Assembly (NCBI GenBank): GCA_012521315.1
Contig: JAAYMP010000033.1
Location: 1 to 45,448, forward strand
Direction: 5' to 3'
DNA: 45,448 nt
From: Bacillota bacterium
GTDB taxonomy: Bacteria; Bacillota; UBA4882; UBA10575
In this document: one piece after another, positions 7,597 through 15,694 of the stretch
Position numbering within the stretch: the stretch's first letter is position 1
How the letters are laid out: each line of letters begins with the position of its first letter
The notes under the pieces: model-generated
Seen by the model: only the letters and a program-made list of their open reading frames with translations
What the model was told of the DNA's origin: nothing
Database searches by the model: none
Translations under genes and position numbers: made by a program

Positions 7597-8781
7597 TTAT
7601 TTCAACGCCGGTCTGGTGATCAAGCCCAGCTTATCCAGGACCGCCTTTACCTTGATTTCGACGGTCGCCACCACAAAGTGCCGCTCCCAGTCCGCCACCA
7701 ACCGTCGCCAAGCGCGGTGGTCATAGCTGTAAAGGTGCCGGCCAAAACCAAAAATGTCCGCTTTATATTCCCGTGCTTTGGCCAGGGCTGCTTCGATCTC
7801 TCCTTTGATTGTTTCCTCCTGCTTTTTTTCCAGCTTTTTGAACTGGTCCGGGGTGGAGAGGTCGGCAGTGGTGGTTTGGGTGCCAAGCCCGGACCGGACG
7901 CGCACTTCAATCTTAACGTGTACTTGATCCGCGTTCGCCTGTACCTTCACCGCGGCAGAAGAATTAAAGATTTCGAAAGTGGCTTTCCCTTTTTCCCCGG
8001 GAACCTCAACCGTGACTAAACCGCTTTTTACTTTACCAAGGACCCATAGTAAACCCCGGGTTTCTCTCGGGTCCAAGTAACCGACCAGTTTGTCCCCCTT
8101 AATAACCCCGCTCCCATCAAGAATAAACTCCTTTTTCCCCGCGTTCTCTGTTGTTTTGATGATGGGGAAGGTGTTGTCCGCGGTTCTGGCCATGGACAGC
8201 CTAACAAACTCCGCCAGTTGAACCGGGCGGATCTTGGAAGTGGATTGGTAAAACTGTAACAGATCGGAGATGGCCTGACTCGAGACCCGCTCCAATCCGG
8301 CCGCGGCATCCAAAATCTGGACCGGATCCTCGGGGGTAAGCAATAACCATAGGGTCAAGCGGGGTTCGTGGTCACGGGTGAAAAAATCCAGGATGGACGT
8401 CAGCCCTTCCCGGGCCACCGCTTCATTGACCACAATCACCTGGCAATGGGATAAGAAAAGCTTGCGGCTGCTTTGAAACGTAGCATTGCGGATCGCCTCA
8501 AAAACCGTCGGCCCCCTGGAACGCAGGATCCAAAAAGGCCTAAGGTCCTGTCCGCTGCCACCGCCGCCGCCCGGGCTATGGAGCTGCGCCGCCCGCACAA
8601 TCTGGTAAGAAACTTCATAACCCTCCCCCTCCGGCGGCCGGTTGATCCCAATCCCCATCACCACTGCTAAATTCTCCAGTTCCCGCCGGTCCCAGCAGCC
8701 GCTGATGAAAACCACTATTAGCAGAAGTAGCAGCCAAAGGCTTTTGGTCAAGCGCCGCTTCCGGCATCCTTCACCCGTCAT
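7597..8781 (-). CDS. Spore germination lipoprotein (GerC type)
   Basis: About 394-residue Ger(x)C family lipoprotein, third subunit of the germinant receptor, anchored to the outer face of the inner spore membrane. A basic N-end and hydrophobic helix lead to the lipobox VFISGC (Cys near residue 29), directly followed by WDRRELENLAVVMGIGI, the family hallmark. ATG at 8781 is chosen (GGGGGAGGAGG site) rather than an upstream in-frame start at 8826 that would lie deeper inside gerA. With this start it overlaps gerA by 11 bases, indicating coupled translation. The C-terminal third is the mixed alpha/beta domain usual in the family. Confidence 0.94.
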   Translation of the reverse strand: MTGEGCRKRRLTKSLWLLLLLIVVFISGCWDRRELENLAVVMGIGINRPPEGEGYEVSYQIVRAAQLHSPGGGGGSGQDLRPFWILRSRGPTVFEAIRNATFQSSRKLFLSHCQVIVVNEAVAREGLTSILDFFTRDHEPRLTLWLLLTPEDPVQILDAAAGLERVSSQAISDLLQFYQSTSKIRPVQLAEFVRLSMARTADNTFPIIKTTENAGKKEFILDGSGVIKGDKLVGYLDPRETRGLLWVLGKVKSGLVTVEVPGEKGKATFEIFNSSAAVKVQANADQVHVKIEVRVRSGLGTQTTTADLSTPDQFKKLEKKQEETIKGEIEAALAKAREYKADIFGFGRHLYSYDHRAWRRLVADWERHFVVATVEIKVKAVLDKLGLITRPALK

Positions 8782-10360
8782 CTCCGGCCTCCTCCCCCTT
8801 TTCTTCCTGGTCCGGAACGTAGCCAATGGGTTGGCGCCGCGGTTGCGGCCAACCGATCAAGCGCGGCCGGGTCCACAACGCCCAAACGGGGGCCCGCACC
8901 ACCACATCTTTCAGATCGGCGGGAACGACCGGCATCAACGGGGCCATGTAGGGGATCCCAAAGGAACGTAAAGAAGCAAGGTGGAGGAGGGTAAAGAGCA
9001 CCCCGGTCAAAATCCCATAGGCCCCCAGCACCCCGGCGAGAATCGTGTAGATTAAGCGGAGATAGATCCCGGGTCCCAATAACCCCGGTACCACAAAAGT
9101 GGTGATCGCGGTCAAAGCGATGACAATGATCGTGGGTGCCCCCACCAGTCCGGCGGTGACCGCCGCCTCGCCGATGACCAGCGCCCCCACGATACTGATC
9201 GTCTGTCCGAACGGTCTGGCCAGGCGTACCCCGGCTTCGCGGAGAATCTCAAAGACCAGCCCCATCACCACCATCTCAATAACCAAGGGAAAGGGGGTTC
9301 CCTCCGTCGCCGCCTTCACCGTGAGCAAGAGCGGGGTCGGAATCAATTCCTGGTGGTAGGAGCCTAAAGCAACGAAAAACGCCGGGCCCAGCACCGCAAG
9401 GGTAAAAGAGAGGTAGCGGAACCAACGGATCATCGTGGCGTATTGATAGGGGAAATTATAGTCATCGGGACTTTGAAAAAACTCCACAAATAAGGTGGGA
9501 ACCGTATTGACCAGCGGTGTCCCATCAACAAAGATGGCAACCCGCCCTTCCAATACTTTCGCCGCCGCCACATCCGGTCTTTCCGTGGAGGCAATCGTTG
9601 GAAAGAGAGAATAGGGCGCGTCCGTAATAAACTCGCTAAGATAATTGGCGTCCATAATATAATCGATATTAATCCGCTTCAATCTGGTTTTAACCTCTTC
9701 GACCAGTTTTTCGTTGACCACTCCTTTCAAGTAGGCAATAGCCACGGTGGTCTGCGTCCGCCGCCCCAGTTTCATCTCTTCAAATTGGAGCCCGGCCGTG
9801 GCGATCCTCCGCCGCAGGAGCGCGGTGTTGGTCCGGAGGTTTTCGGTAAACCCTTCATGGGGGCCTAGGATAATCTGCTCCGCTTCCGGCTCCCGAATCG
9901 CCCTTTTTTCCCAACCCTTTGACGCTAAGAGCAAAGCTTCGGCTTGACCGTCCACCATAAGGATGGTGTTCCCGGCTAGAAGGGCTTGCATCGTTTGGCG
10001 GAAATTCGTATTCCGCTCGATCTCCCCGACCGCCAACAAATTGTCGGCCACATAGGCCAGGAGATCAATGTCGCCTTGGTTTTTTCCCCAATTCGCTTCG
10101 TTCAAGAGCGGAAACAAAACATCCCTGTTGACAACCTGCGGATCAACCAGGCCGTCGATGAAAAGTAAAGCCCCGGTCCTTCCCGGCCTGGGCCCCAACG
10201 TCAAATGCCGGATGATCAGATCCGGACTCGTCCCAAGCTCCTGGAGAAAAGCCTTCAGGTTCACTGCCAAGCTTGGGCTTAAATCCCGGGACGACCGCGC
10301 AGCCGGCGCCCTTTTCCGTTGATGGGCGAGGCGTAACTTCCGCCAGAACATCTTAAACAT
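8771..10360 (-). CDS. Spore germination receptor subunit (GerA type)
   Basis: 529-residue GerA-family protein. It has a large soluble N-terminal part (about 1-300) with SPDLIIRHLTLG, GLVDPQVVNRDVL and GPHEGFTENLRTNTALLRRR, then the membrane part with TPFPLVIEMVVMGLVFEILR, RLARPFGQTISIVGALVIGE and SFGIPYMAPLMP, and a short charged tail. It senses nutrient together with the GerB and GerC types encoded next. It is first of a gerA-gerC-gerB-small protein operon, an A-C-B order seen in Clostridia as well as A-B-C in Bacillus. A sigma-G-like promoter stands 23 bases in front of the ATG, fitting forespore expression. Confidence 0.95.
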   Translation of the reverse strand: MFKMFWRKLRLAHQRKRAPAARSSRDLSPSLAVNLKAFLQELGTSPDLIIRHLTLGPRPGRTGALLFIDGLVDPQVVNRDVLFPLLNEANWGKNQGDIDLLAYVADNLLAVGEIERNTNFRQTMQALLAGNTILMVDGQAEALLLASKGWEKRAIREPEAEQIILGPHEGFTENLRTNTALLRRRIATAGLQFEEMKLGRRTQTTVAIAYLKGVVNEKLVEEVKTRLKRINIDYIMDANYLSEFITDAPYSLFPTIASTERPDVAAAKVLEGRVAIFVDGTPLVNTVPTLFVEFFQSPDDYNFPYQYATMIRWFRYLSFTLAVLGPAFFVALGSYHQELIPTPLLLTVKAATEGTPFPLVIEMVVMGLVFEILREAGVRLARPFGQTISIVGALVIGEAAVTAGLVGAPTIIVIALTAITTFVVPGLLGPGIYLRLIYTILAGVLGAYGILTGVLFTLLHLASLRSFGIPYMAPLMPVVPADLKDVVVRAPVWALWTRPRLIGWPQPRRQPIGYVPDQEEKGEEAGDDG

Positions 10361-10382
10361 TAACTTCCCCCTTATTCAATCT

Positions 10383-10412
10383 TAGTATGGGCGGTAACTT
10401 GGCAAACTAACC
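10383..10412 (-). promoter_or_regulatory. Sigma-G-type promoter of the ger operon
   Basis: On the minus strand GGTTA (10412-10408), 18 bases, then CATACTA (10389-10383). CATACTA matches the sigma-G -10 consensus, and the -35 differs from GYWTA at one place. The start of transcription would fall about 15 bases before the gerA ATG, leaving a leader with AGGGGGAAG as ribosome site. gerA operons are known sigma-G targets. Confidence 0.65.
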
Positions 10413-10431
10413 GGCAGCGGACGAACGGCAA

Positions 10432-10458
10432 AAAGAAAAACCCCCGTGGGGGTTTTTG
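10432..10458 (-). terminator. Intrinsic terminator behind the DUF554 gene
   Basis: AAAAACCCCC-GT-GGGGGTTTTT followed on the minus strand by TTTTTCTTTT. It closes the sigma-factor/LiaF/GreA/DUF554 stretch ahead of the ger promoter. It could also work on the plus strand. Confidence 0.85.
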
Positions 10459-10498
10459 AAAGATTACCGGTCCCGCCAGGAACCGGATCTGGTCTGTC

Positions 10499-11236
10499 TT
10501 ATCCCAATACCCATAACCCTTGGCGGACCAACTCAAACAGGATCGGCAGGAAGATGGCGGGGAGAAGGTCCCCCACCTTTATTTTACTGACTGCCAAGAG
10601 ATTGAAGCCGATCGCCATGATCAAGATCCCACCCAGCAGCGACATCTGACTAAGCACTTCCGGGCTGATCACCGTTTTCACCAAGCCGGCCAGGAGGGTA
10701 AGGGTGCCCTGGTACAGGAAGACCGAAACCGCGGAGAAAAGGACGCCCGGCCCCAGACTGGCCCCAAAAATTACGGCACTGATCCCGTCCAGGATGGACT
10801 TGGAAAGCAGGATCTCAATCTTACCGGTCAAGCCGTCTTCCAGGGCCCCGACCACAGCCATCGCCCCGACACAATAGACCAGACTGGCGGTGATGAAGCC
10901 CCGCGCAAAGTTCCCACCCAGCCTGCTAAACTTCAGTTCCAAACGTTTGCCCAACCGCTCCAACCGTTCTTCGATCCGGAAACCGGTCCCGATCATCCCG
11001 CCGGCCACCAAACAGAGGATCATCAGCATTGTAAAGCGGCGTTCCAAACGGCCCTCCGCCGCCAGCAGAAAAAGCTCCTGCAGGGCACCGGACAGGCCAA
11101 GCATCACCACGGCCAAGCCGATCCCTTGCATGATCGTTTGTTTCATCCGTTCCGGGATCCCGTTTTTGAGTAAGAGCCCGCCGCCGGCCCCGGCAACGAT
11201 GGCGATGACATTGATGAGTGTTCCCTTCCCGATCAT
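10499..11236 (-). CDS. DUF554 family membrane protein
   Basis: 245-residue polytopic membrane protein of the DUF554 (YdfK-like) family, with six or seven hydrophobic helices; function unknown. Family traits are the N-terminal GTLINVIAIVAGAGGGLLLK, a glycine-rich FITASLVYCVGAMAVVGALEDG, and SILDGISAVIFGASLGPGV. ATG at 11236 is chosen because GGAGG is 7 bases upstream. A longer reading to 11413 would run through the terminator of the preceding gene and has no family match in its first 59 residues. It is preceded on the same strand by a GreA-like gene with a terminator between, so it is probably a separate unit. Confidence 0.88.
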   Translation of the reverse strand: MIGKGTLINVIAIVAGAGGGLLLKNGIPERMKQTIMQGIGLAVVMLGLSGALQELFLLAAEGRLERRFTMLMILCLVAGGMIGTGFRIEERLERLGKRLELKFSRLGGNFARGFITASLVYCVGAMAVVGALEDGLTGKIEILLSKSILDGISAVIFGASLGPGVLFSAVSVFLYQGTLTLLAGLVKTVISPEVLSQMSLLGGILIMAIGFNLLAVSKIKVGDLLPAIFLPILFELVRQGLWVLG

Positions 11237-11294
11237 TGCCCAACCTCCGTTTTTATTGAATTGCTGATCAGACAATGCCCCGTCCACTTTGGAA

Positions 11295-11327
11295 TAAAAA
11301 AACCGGAAACCCAAACCGGCTTCCGGA
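11295..11327 (-). terminator. Intrinsic terminator of the greA-like gene
   Basis: Minus-strand CCGGAA (11326-11321), an 11-base loop, TTCCGG (11308-11303), then TTTTTTT. It lies 34 bases beyond the GreA-like stop and upstream of the DUF554 ribosome site. Confidence 0.75.
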
Positions 11328-11360
11328 AGAGGTAAGAACCACCCGCCGCTTTTCCAACCA

Positions 11361-11804
11361 TTATCCGGCTGCTGGGTAGTGAATTGCGGCAATCCGGTAG
11401 CGGAAGGTCCCACCTGGCGCCTCCACCTGCACTTCCTCCCCGGGCGCCTTTAGAAACAGGGCTTTCCCCACCGGAGAGAGGGGGGAGATGCCGTTTTCGC
11501 CCGGCAGTTCGCCGAGGGGAGAAATAATTTGAAAAGCCATTTCTTCGTTGGTGTCAAGGTCTTCCACCACAACGCGGCTGCCGATAATCACCAGAGGAAA
11601 AGCCCCCGGGTTCTTCAGCAAAGGTGCTTCTCGAACGAGACCTTCCAGCTTTTTGATGTATTCGCCAATGATCCCTTCGGCTTTATCCCTTTCCGGAGAG
11701 TCGGGGAAAAATTCCTCAATAAAACTGGCGCTTTGCTCTTCCACCGCTACCAAGTGCGCGACTAACGCTTCTCTCATCTCGCCCAACAAGACACTTCCGC
11801 TCAT
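11361..11804 (-). CDS. GreA/GreB C-terminal-domain protein, transcription-factor-like
   Basis: 147-residue protein. Its C-terminal half (about 70-147) is the GreA/GreB FKBP-like domain that binds RNA polymerase: VIIGSRVVVEDLDTNEEMAF, then PLGELPGENGISPLSPVGKA and AIHYPAAG. The N-terminal 65 residues are helical and charged (ALVAHLVAVEEQSASFIEEF, then RDKAEGIIGEYIKKLEGLV) but do not look like the canonical GreA coiled coil with its acidic cleavage tip. It may therefore be a GreA-like regulator of the secondary channel rather than a standard cleavage factor. ATG at 11804 follows AGGAGG by 7 bases. It lies 66 bases behind the LiaF-like gene in the ECF sigma cluster. Confidence 0.82.
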   Translation of the reverse strand: MSGSVLLGEMREALVAHLVAVEEQSASFIEEFFPDSPERDKAEGIIGEYIKKLEGLVREAPLLKNPGAFPLVIIGSRVVVEDLDTNEEMAFQIISPLGELPGENGISPLSPVGKALFLKAPGEEVQVEAPGGTFRYRIAAIHYPAAG

Positions 11805-11870
11805 CACCTTTCCTCCTTGGTTTTATATAAATAATCATCCTTGCCAACTGGTTCGATCTTCCCGATCCAG

Positions 11871-12401
11871 TTATTCTTCGTCAAACACCAAACTGCCAAA
11901 GACCACCTTCGCCTCGACCAGGACCCGTCCACCGTTCCCCGTCTGCTCCCCCGATCGGTAAGTATATTCACCCATGCTGATCTGGTTGCCGTCAGGTAGC
12001 CGCACTCCGGAAAAGGCCGAGTTGACCTTGATGGTGAGTGGCGTATCCCGCTTGATCCTGAGCACGCCTTCCCCAAAGACCACATTGACCTCAATCCGCC
12101 GGTCCTGGGGTGGGGAGGGAAGGGTGGTCAGATCAATAACCCCACGCCCAAAAATGACATTATATTCACCCTGTTCCTCCAGGACTAGATCCCGCTCTTC
12201 AAAGAGCACGGTGTTTTTTTCGCCCCGCCACGGCGGCCCCTTAAACAACATGCTCAAGCCGATATAAATAAGGAACAGCGCCAACCCGATCCGGAATACA
12301 GGAATGTTAATATGGAAAACCGTTTTGAAGATGGCACACAAACCAAGGATAATCAGGAAAATACCCCAAAACACACCGCTTAAGAACATGCTTAACCTCA
12401 T
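11871..12401 (-). CDS. LiaF-like membrane protein (cell-envelope stress response)
   Basis: 176-residue protein with two N-terminal membrane helices (about 5-24 and 32-51) and a C-terminal beta-rich, DUF2154/LiaF-like domain made of repeats such as YNVIFGRGVIDLTTL, VNVVFGEGVLRIK and AKVVFGSLVF. LiaF is the membrane-bound inhibitor of the LiaRS envelope-stress system in Bacillus. Here no LiaRS pair is present; the gene instead follows an ECF sigma factor and its probable anti-sigma factor by 27 bases. A role in sensing envelope damage for that sigma factor is inferred from place. Confidence 0.8.
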   Translation of the reverse strand: MRLSMFLSGVFWGIFLIILGLCAIFKTVFHINIPVFRIGLALFLIYIGLSMLFKGPPWRGEKNTVLFEERDLVLEEQGEYNVIFGRGVIDLTTLPSPPQDRRIEVNVVFGEGVLRIKRDTPLTIKVNSAFSGVRLPDGNQISMGEYTYRSGEQTGNGGRVLVEAKVVFGSLVFDEE

Positions 12402-12428
12402 CCCCTTTCACCTCCTGAGGTGCCCGGT

Positions 12429-12866
12429 TCAACCAGGAGTTAACCGCCACCGCGTCACCTTCTTCTCGGCCAGCGCCTTTCCTTCCTGCCGCGCCACATA
12501 AGCCAAGAGAAACCAGATGGGGAGGAGCAAGCCCACCAGGAGACTGGCCAGTAGCCAAAAGCTTCCCACCAGCCCAGGCGCATACTTCCCGGTCTCCGCC
12601 ACCTTCATTACCCGGCCCGCCGTGCTAAAAATATAGACATGAAGCAAACAGACGAGGCTCCCAAAAAGATAAAGCCGGCGACAGCGGCGCCGTCTTTCCT
12701 CCCGCTGGATCCTGAGGATGATTCCCTCCACCAAACCGGGGGGGACTTCCCTTTTTACCCAGCCGCAAGCTTCGGCCAGCGGAGTAAACTTGCCAGGACG
12801 TTGCCGCCGGTGAAGATCGGCTAAAAACAGATCGACTTGGTCAAGCCCTTGGTCGTATCTCTGCAT
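12429..12866 (-). CDS. Putative membrane anti-sigma factor
   Basis: 145-residue protein, not recognised by sequence. A soluble N-terminal region of about 60 residues (DLFLADLHRRQRPGKFTPL, then PPGLVEGIILRIQREERRRR) is followed by two membrane helices (about 65-85 and 100-125) and a basic tail. It overlaps the end of the ECF sigma gene by 26 bases, with its own GGGG site inside it; such coupling is typical of sigma/anti-sigma pairs. It lacks the HxxxCxxC zinc motif of ZAS anti-sigma factors, so if it is one it belongs to a non-zinc type. The call rests on context and topology. Confidence 0.6.
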   Translation of the reverse strand: MQRYDQGLDQVDLFLADLHRRQRPGKFTPLAEACGWVKREVPPGLVEGIILRIQREERRRRCRRLYLFGSLVCLLHVYIFSTAGRVMKVAETGKYAPGLVGSFWLLASLLVGLLLPIWFLLAYVARQEGKALAEKKVTRWRLTPG

Positions 12867-13521
12867 CGCGTAACCCCCATTTTTTTATGATCAGCTGGCG
12901 CAGCCTTTCTTTTCCGCGGTGGAGATCAGCCCGGATCGAAGCCAAGGGACGACGGGTAACCGCGGCGATCTCCCGGTAGGAGAGGCCCTGAAAATAATAG
13001 AGGATCAACACCACGCGCTGCCGCAACGACAAACGGGATAAAGCCTGGTGCAAGTCTTCCTCTTTGTCGCGCTTGATCACCAATTCCAAGGGGTCGTTCT
13101 CCGGTCCTTTGGAAAGCTCCCCGCCGGTCTCTTCCAAGACCACTATCTCTTCCTGCCGCTTTTTTTTCCGCAAATAATCCACGGCCGTATGGTAAGCAAT
13201 CCGGTATAACCAAGTCCAAAGGGTTGACTCCCCGCGGAAAGCCGGCAAGCCCTTCCACGCCTTGACGAAGGTTTCCTGGGTAAGCTCTTGCGCCTGGTCT
13301 TCATCGCGGAGCATTCCTAAAAGCAGATGATACACTTTGGCCTTGTGCAACTCGACCAACGCCCGGAAGGCCTCTTCATCACGGGCTTTTGCTTTCCTGA
13401 TCAGCAGGGCTTCCTCCTGATCTATCTTCACCTCCGCCTGCCCGGCGGGGGTGACCAGGGTCAAGGGTTTCCGCCGGAGGGAGGAGTTAAGCAGCCGGTT
13501 AAGGATCCTCTTTTTGTGCAA
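12841..13521 (-). CDS. ECF-type RNA polymerase sigma factor
   Basis: About 226-residue sigma-70 family protein of the extracytoplasmic-function group. Region 2 spans about 55-120 (FRALVELHKAKVYHLLLGML, DQAQELTQETFVKAWKGLPA, STLWTWLYRIAYHTAVDYLR). Region 4 spans about 165-215 (LSLRQRVVLILYYFQGLSYR, then EIAAVTRRPLASIRADLHRG). Regions 1.1 and 3 are absent. TTG at 13521 is chosen because GGAGG lies 6 bases upstream; the longer frame to 13644 has a low-complexity Arg/Gly/Glu lead that is probably untranslated. A charged N-terminal stretch of about 40 residues before region 2 is longer than usual. It follows murJ by 135 bases and overlaps the likely anti-sigma gene. Confidence 0.93.
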   Translation of the reverse strand: MHKKRILNRLLNSSLRRKPLTLVTPAGQAEVKIDQEEALLIRKAKARDEEAFRALVELHKAKVYHLLLGMLRDEDQAQELTQETFVKAWKGLPAFRGESTLWTWLYRIAYHTAVDYLRKKKRQEEIVVLEETGGELSKGPENDPLELVIKRDKEEDLHQALSRLSLRQRVVLILYYFQGLSYREIAAVTRRPLASIRADLHRGKERLRQLIIKKWGLRDAEIRPRA

Positions 13522-13656
13522 ACAGACGCCTCCTTCGCCCTCGCTTCCCCTTGTTCCTTCTCTTCCCGCGCGGGAAATCCTTCTTCGCTTCCGCTTTTCC
13601 GATAAAAATAATGGTTGGTTTTTTCCCAACCGATTGCCGTCCAATCCTCCCGTTAC

Positions 13657-15231
13657 CTATCCGTTTTTCCGGATCATCTTCTTAATCAGCCTCACTTCTT
13701 CCATGTTTAAAACTGCCGCCAGGGCCAGATAAACGGCGACCCCGACCCCAACCCCGCCCACTACTTGAAGGAGGCGGAACAGGTTGACGGTCAGGCCCAG
13801 TCCGCCTAAGAACCGGTTCCAAAACGGCAAAAACAACCGGATAACGACGGACATCCCCAGTCCCGCCACAACGGCTTGGCCTCCGGTCTTCAGCAGTTTT
13901 CCGCTGCGGAGACCGCCGACCTTGCGCCGTAAAAGAAAGAAAGAGAGTAACATATTGGCGATCCCCATCAACGAAAAGGAAAGGGCCAAACCGCCGTGGT
14001 ACAACGGGGTATATTTTAAGAACAGAAAATTCAGGCCGATACTCAAAAACACGGTGGCCAGGGAGACTTTCACCGGTGTAATGGTATCTTTGAGCGCATA
14101 GAAACCGCGGGGCAAGATCTGAATCACCCCGTGGGCAAACAAGCCCAAACTGTAAAAGAACAAAGCATAGGCGGTCAGCTCCGACTGGGCGTGAGTAAAC
14201 TCGCCCCGTTCGTAAAGTAAACGGATGATCTCCGTCCGCATGCTGATAAAACCGAAGGCGGACGGGATGGTAATAAAGAGGATGACCCGGATGCCCAAAA
14301 TAAGGTTCTCTTTAAACTCCGCCCATTTGCCGACGGCGGTCAGTTGCGACAGGGTGGGGAAGAAGGCGGTGGAAACCGCGGAGGCAAAGATCCCCAAAGG
14401 AAGCAGGACCAGCCGCTGGGCCAACCGGAGGTAGGTAATGCTTCCCTCCGGTAAAGCCGAAGCCATGTTGGTGGTTACCCAGATGTTCAGTTGGGTGGCG
14501 GACAGGCCCAAGATCGCCGGGATCATCAGCCGGATCATTTTTTTATACCCCGGATGCTGCAGGTTTATATAAAAAGGGTTATAACCACTGATTTTTCTCA
14601 CGGCAAGGGCTTGGGTCATAAAGTTGGCAATCGCCCCCGCCACCACCCCGAAGGCCATCCCTTTAATCCCAAACCGGGGCCCCAAAAACCAGGCGCCCAG
14701 GATAATCCCGACGTTGTATAAGATGGGCCCAAAAGCCGGGATAAAAAAGCGCTGGTAAGAATTGAGGATCCCACCCATCAATCCGGCTAAAGCCGTAAAA
14801 AAGACCGCCGGAAACATCATCCTGGTCAGTTCAACCAGAAGCTCCAGTTTGCCTTCTTTCATCTGGTAGGCCTGCAGGGGAGCGAGTTGCCGGGCAAAGA
14901 CCATCCCCAGCAGCGCAAAGAAGGCCAGCAGAATGATGGTTACATTCAAAAAGGTACTGGCCATCCTCCACCCCTCGGCCTCTTCCCCTTTGGCCAAGTA
15001 TTCCGAGAAGAGGGGAATGAAAGCGGCCGATAAGGCGCCCCCAACCAAAAGATAGTACATGAAGTCCGGAATCGTAAAAGCGGCGAAAAAGGGGTCCGTT
15101 TCGGCCCGGGTAAACAAATTGGCGGTCAAAGCTTCCCGGACAAAACCCAACAGCCGGCTGAACAGGATCATCCCGGAGATCATCCCGGCAGCCCGGGCCA
15201 GTTGCCCCGATGAAACAGGTGATGTTTTCAA
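13657..15231 (-). CDS. murJ: Lipid II flippase MurJ
   Basis: 524-residue MOP-superfamily membrane protein with about 14 helices that flips the peptidoglycan precursor lipid II across the cytoplasmic membrane. Family motifs are SRLLGFVREALTANLF at the N-terminus, PDFMYYLLVGGALSAAFIPL with FSEYLAKGEEAEGWRMASTF, RLAQRLVLLPLGIFASAVST near residue 270, and LYERGEFTHAQ near 340. TTG at 15231 follows AAGGAAGG. It heads a run of minus-strand genes continuing with the ECF sigma factor, which suggests regulation of wall synthesis and envelope stress side by side. Confidence 0.95.
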   Translation of the reverse strand: MKTSPVSSGQLARAAGMISGMILFSRLLGFVREALTANLFTRAETDPFFAAFTIPDFMYYLLVGGALSAAFIPLFSEYLAKGEEAEGWRMASTFLNVTIILLAFFALLGMVFARQLAPLQAYQMKEGKLELLVELTRMMFPAVFFTALAGLMGGILNSYQRFFIPAFGPILYNVGIILGAWFLGPRFGIKGMAFGVVAGAIANFMTQALAVRKISGYNPFYINLQHPGYKKMIRLMIPAILGLSATQLNIWVTTNMASALPEGSITYLRLAQRLVLLPLGIFASAVSTAFFPTLSQLTAVGKWAEFKENLILGIRVILFITIPSAFGFISMRTEIIRLLYERGEFTHAQSELTAYALFFYSLGLFAHGVIQILPRGFYALKDTITPVKVSLATVFLSIGLNFLFLKYTPLYHGGLALSFSLMGIANMLLSFFLLRRKVGGLRSGKLLKTGGQAVVAGLGMSVVIRLFLPFWNRFLGGLGLTVNLFRLLQVVGGVGVGVAVYLALAAVLNMEEVRLIKKMIRKNG

Positions 15232-15335
15232 TTTTCCAATCCTTCCTTGCTAAAATCTAAAAGCCATCTCTCCAAACATTCCCTGTGCTTGAGAAAACTC
15301 CTTCCTTCTGTAAAACAAGGAATTGATAACTTTAG

Positions 15336-15370
15336 CAAAAAACCCCAGACCTAATTTAAGGCTAGGGTTT
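15336..15370 (-). terminator. Probable terminator behind gpr operon
   Basis: Minus-strand AAACCC-TAG-CCT...AGG-TCT-GGGGTTTTTT forms an interrupted hairpin with a T run. It overlaps the last codons of the 92-residue gene. Confidence 0.65.
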
Positions 15371-15634
15371 GTAACGACGTTTTAAAATTAGCATCCCTTC
15401 AAAGAGGAGCCGTTTCGCCCGGTCGGTCTCAATCTCCCAGAAAACCATAACCCCATGGCTGGCCTGTTCGGGGCGCCCGCCCGTCCGGGCCAGGGCGGGG
15501 TAAGCTTTCGGCCGGAGAAAATAATGTAAACCGAGGGCGGTAAAGACCAAGGCTAAGATGATCAGCAAATTTAAACAGAAGAAGTTTTTGACGACCACCG
15601 GAGGAATCCGTGCCGGACGCCGGTCAGCTCCCAT
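15362..15634 (-). CDS. Small single-helix membrane protein downstream of gpr
   Basis: About 90 residues, not recognised. There is a basic N-end, one membrane helix at about 20-40 (FFCLNLLIILALVFTALGL), and a short extracytoplasmic or forespore-facing tail ending in ILKRRYKP. It lies 60 bases after gpr on the same strand and is followed by a terminator. In Bacillus and many Clostridia spoIIP occupies this place; SpoIIP is about 400 residues with a similar N-terminal helix, so this could be a remnant or an unrelated sporulation protein. ATG at 15634 is preferred over GTG two codons earlier. Confidence 0.6.
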   Translation of the reverse strand: MGADRRPARIPPVVVKNFFCLNLLIILALVFTALGLHYFLRPKAYPALARTGGRPEQASHGVMVFWEIETDRAKRLLFEGMLILKRRYKP

Positions 15635-15694
15635 GGCCACCCCCCCTATCCCTTTATTCTATGTGGAGAGGGGCGGTGTTATACGTATTGATCC

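Noticed and set aside
9099..9359. Long antisense open frames in the ger, comEC and ABC transporter genes
   Set aside because: They mirror the codon pattern of real genes on the other strand and show no family motifs.
11237..11413. N-terminal extension of the DUF554 gene
   Set aside because: It would translate the terminator hairpin of the previous gene, and the ATG at 11236 has an ideal GGAGG.
13522..13644. N-terminal extension of the ECF sigma factor
   Set aside because: Low-complexity Arg/Gly/Glu sequence unlike sigma factors, and TTG at 13521 has a well-spaced GGAGG.
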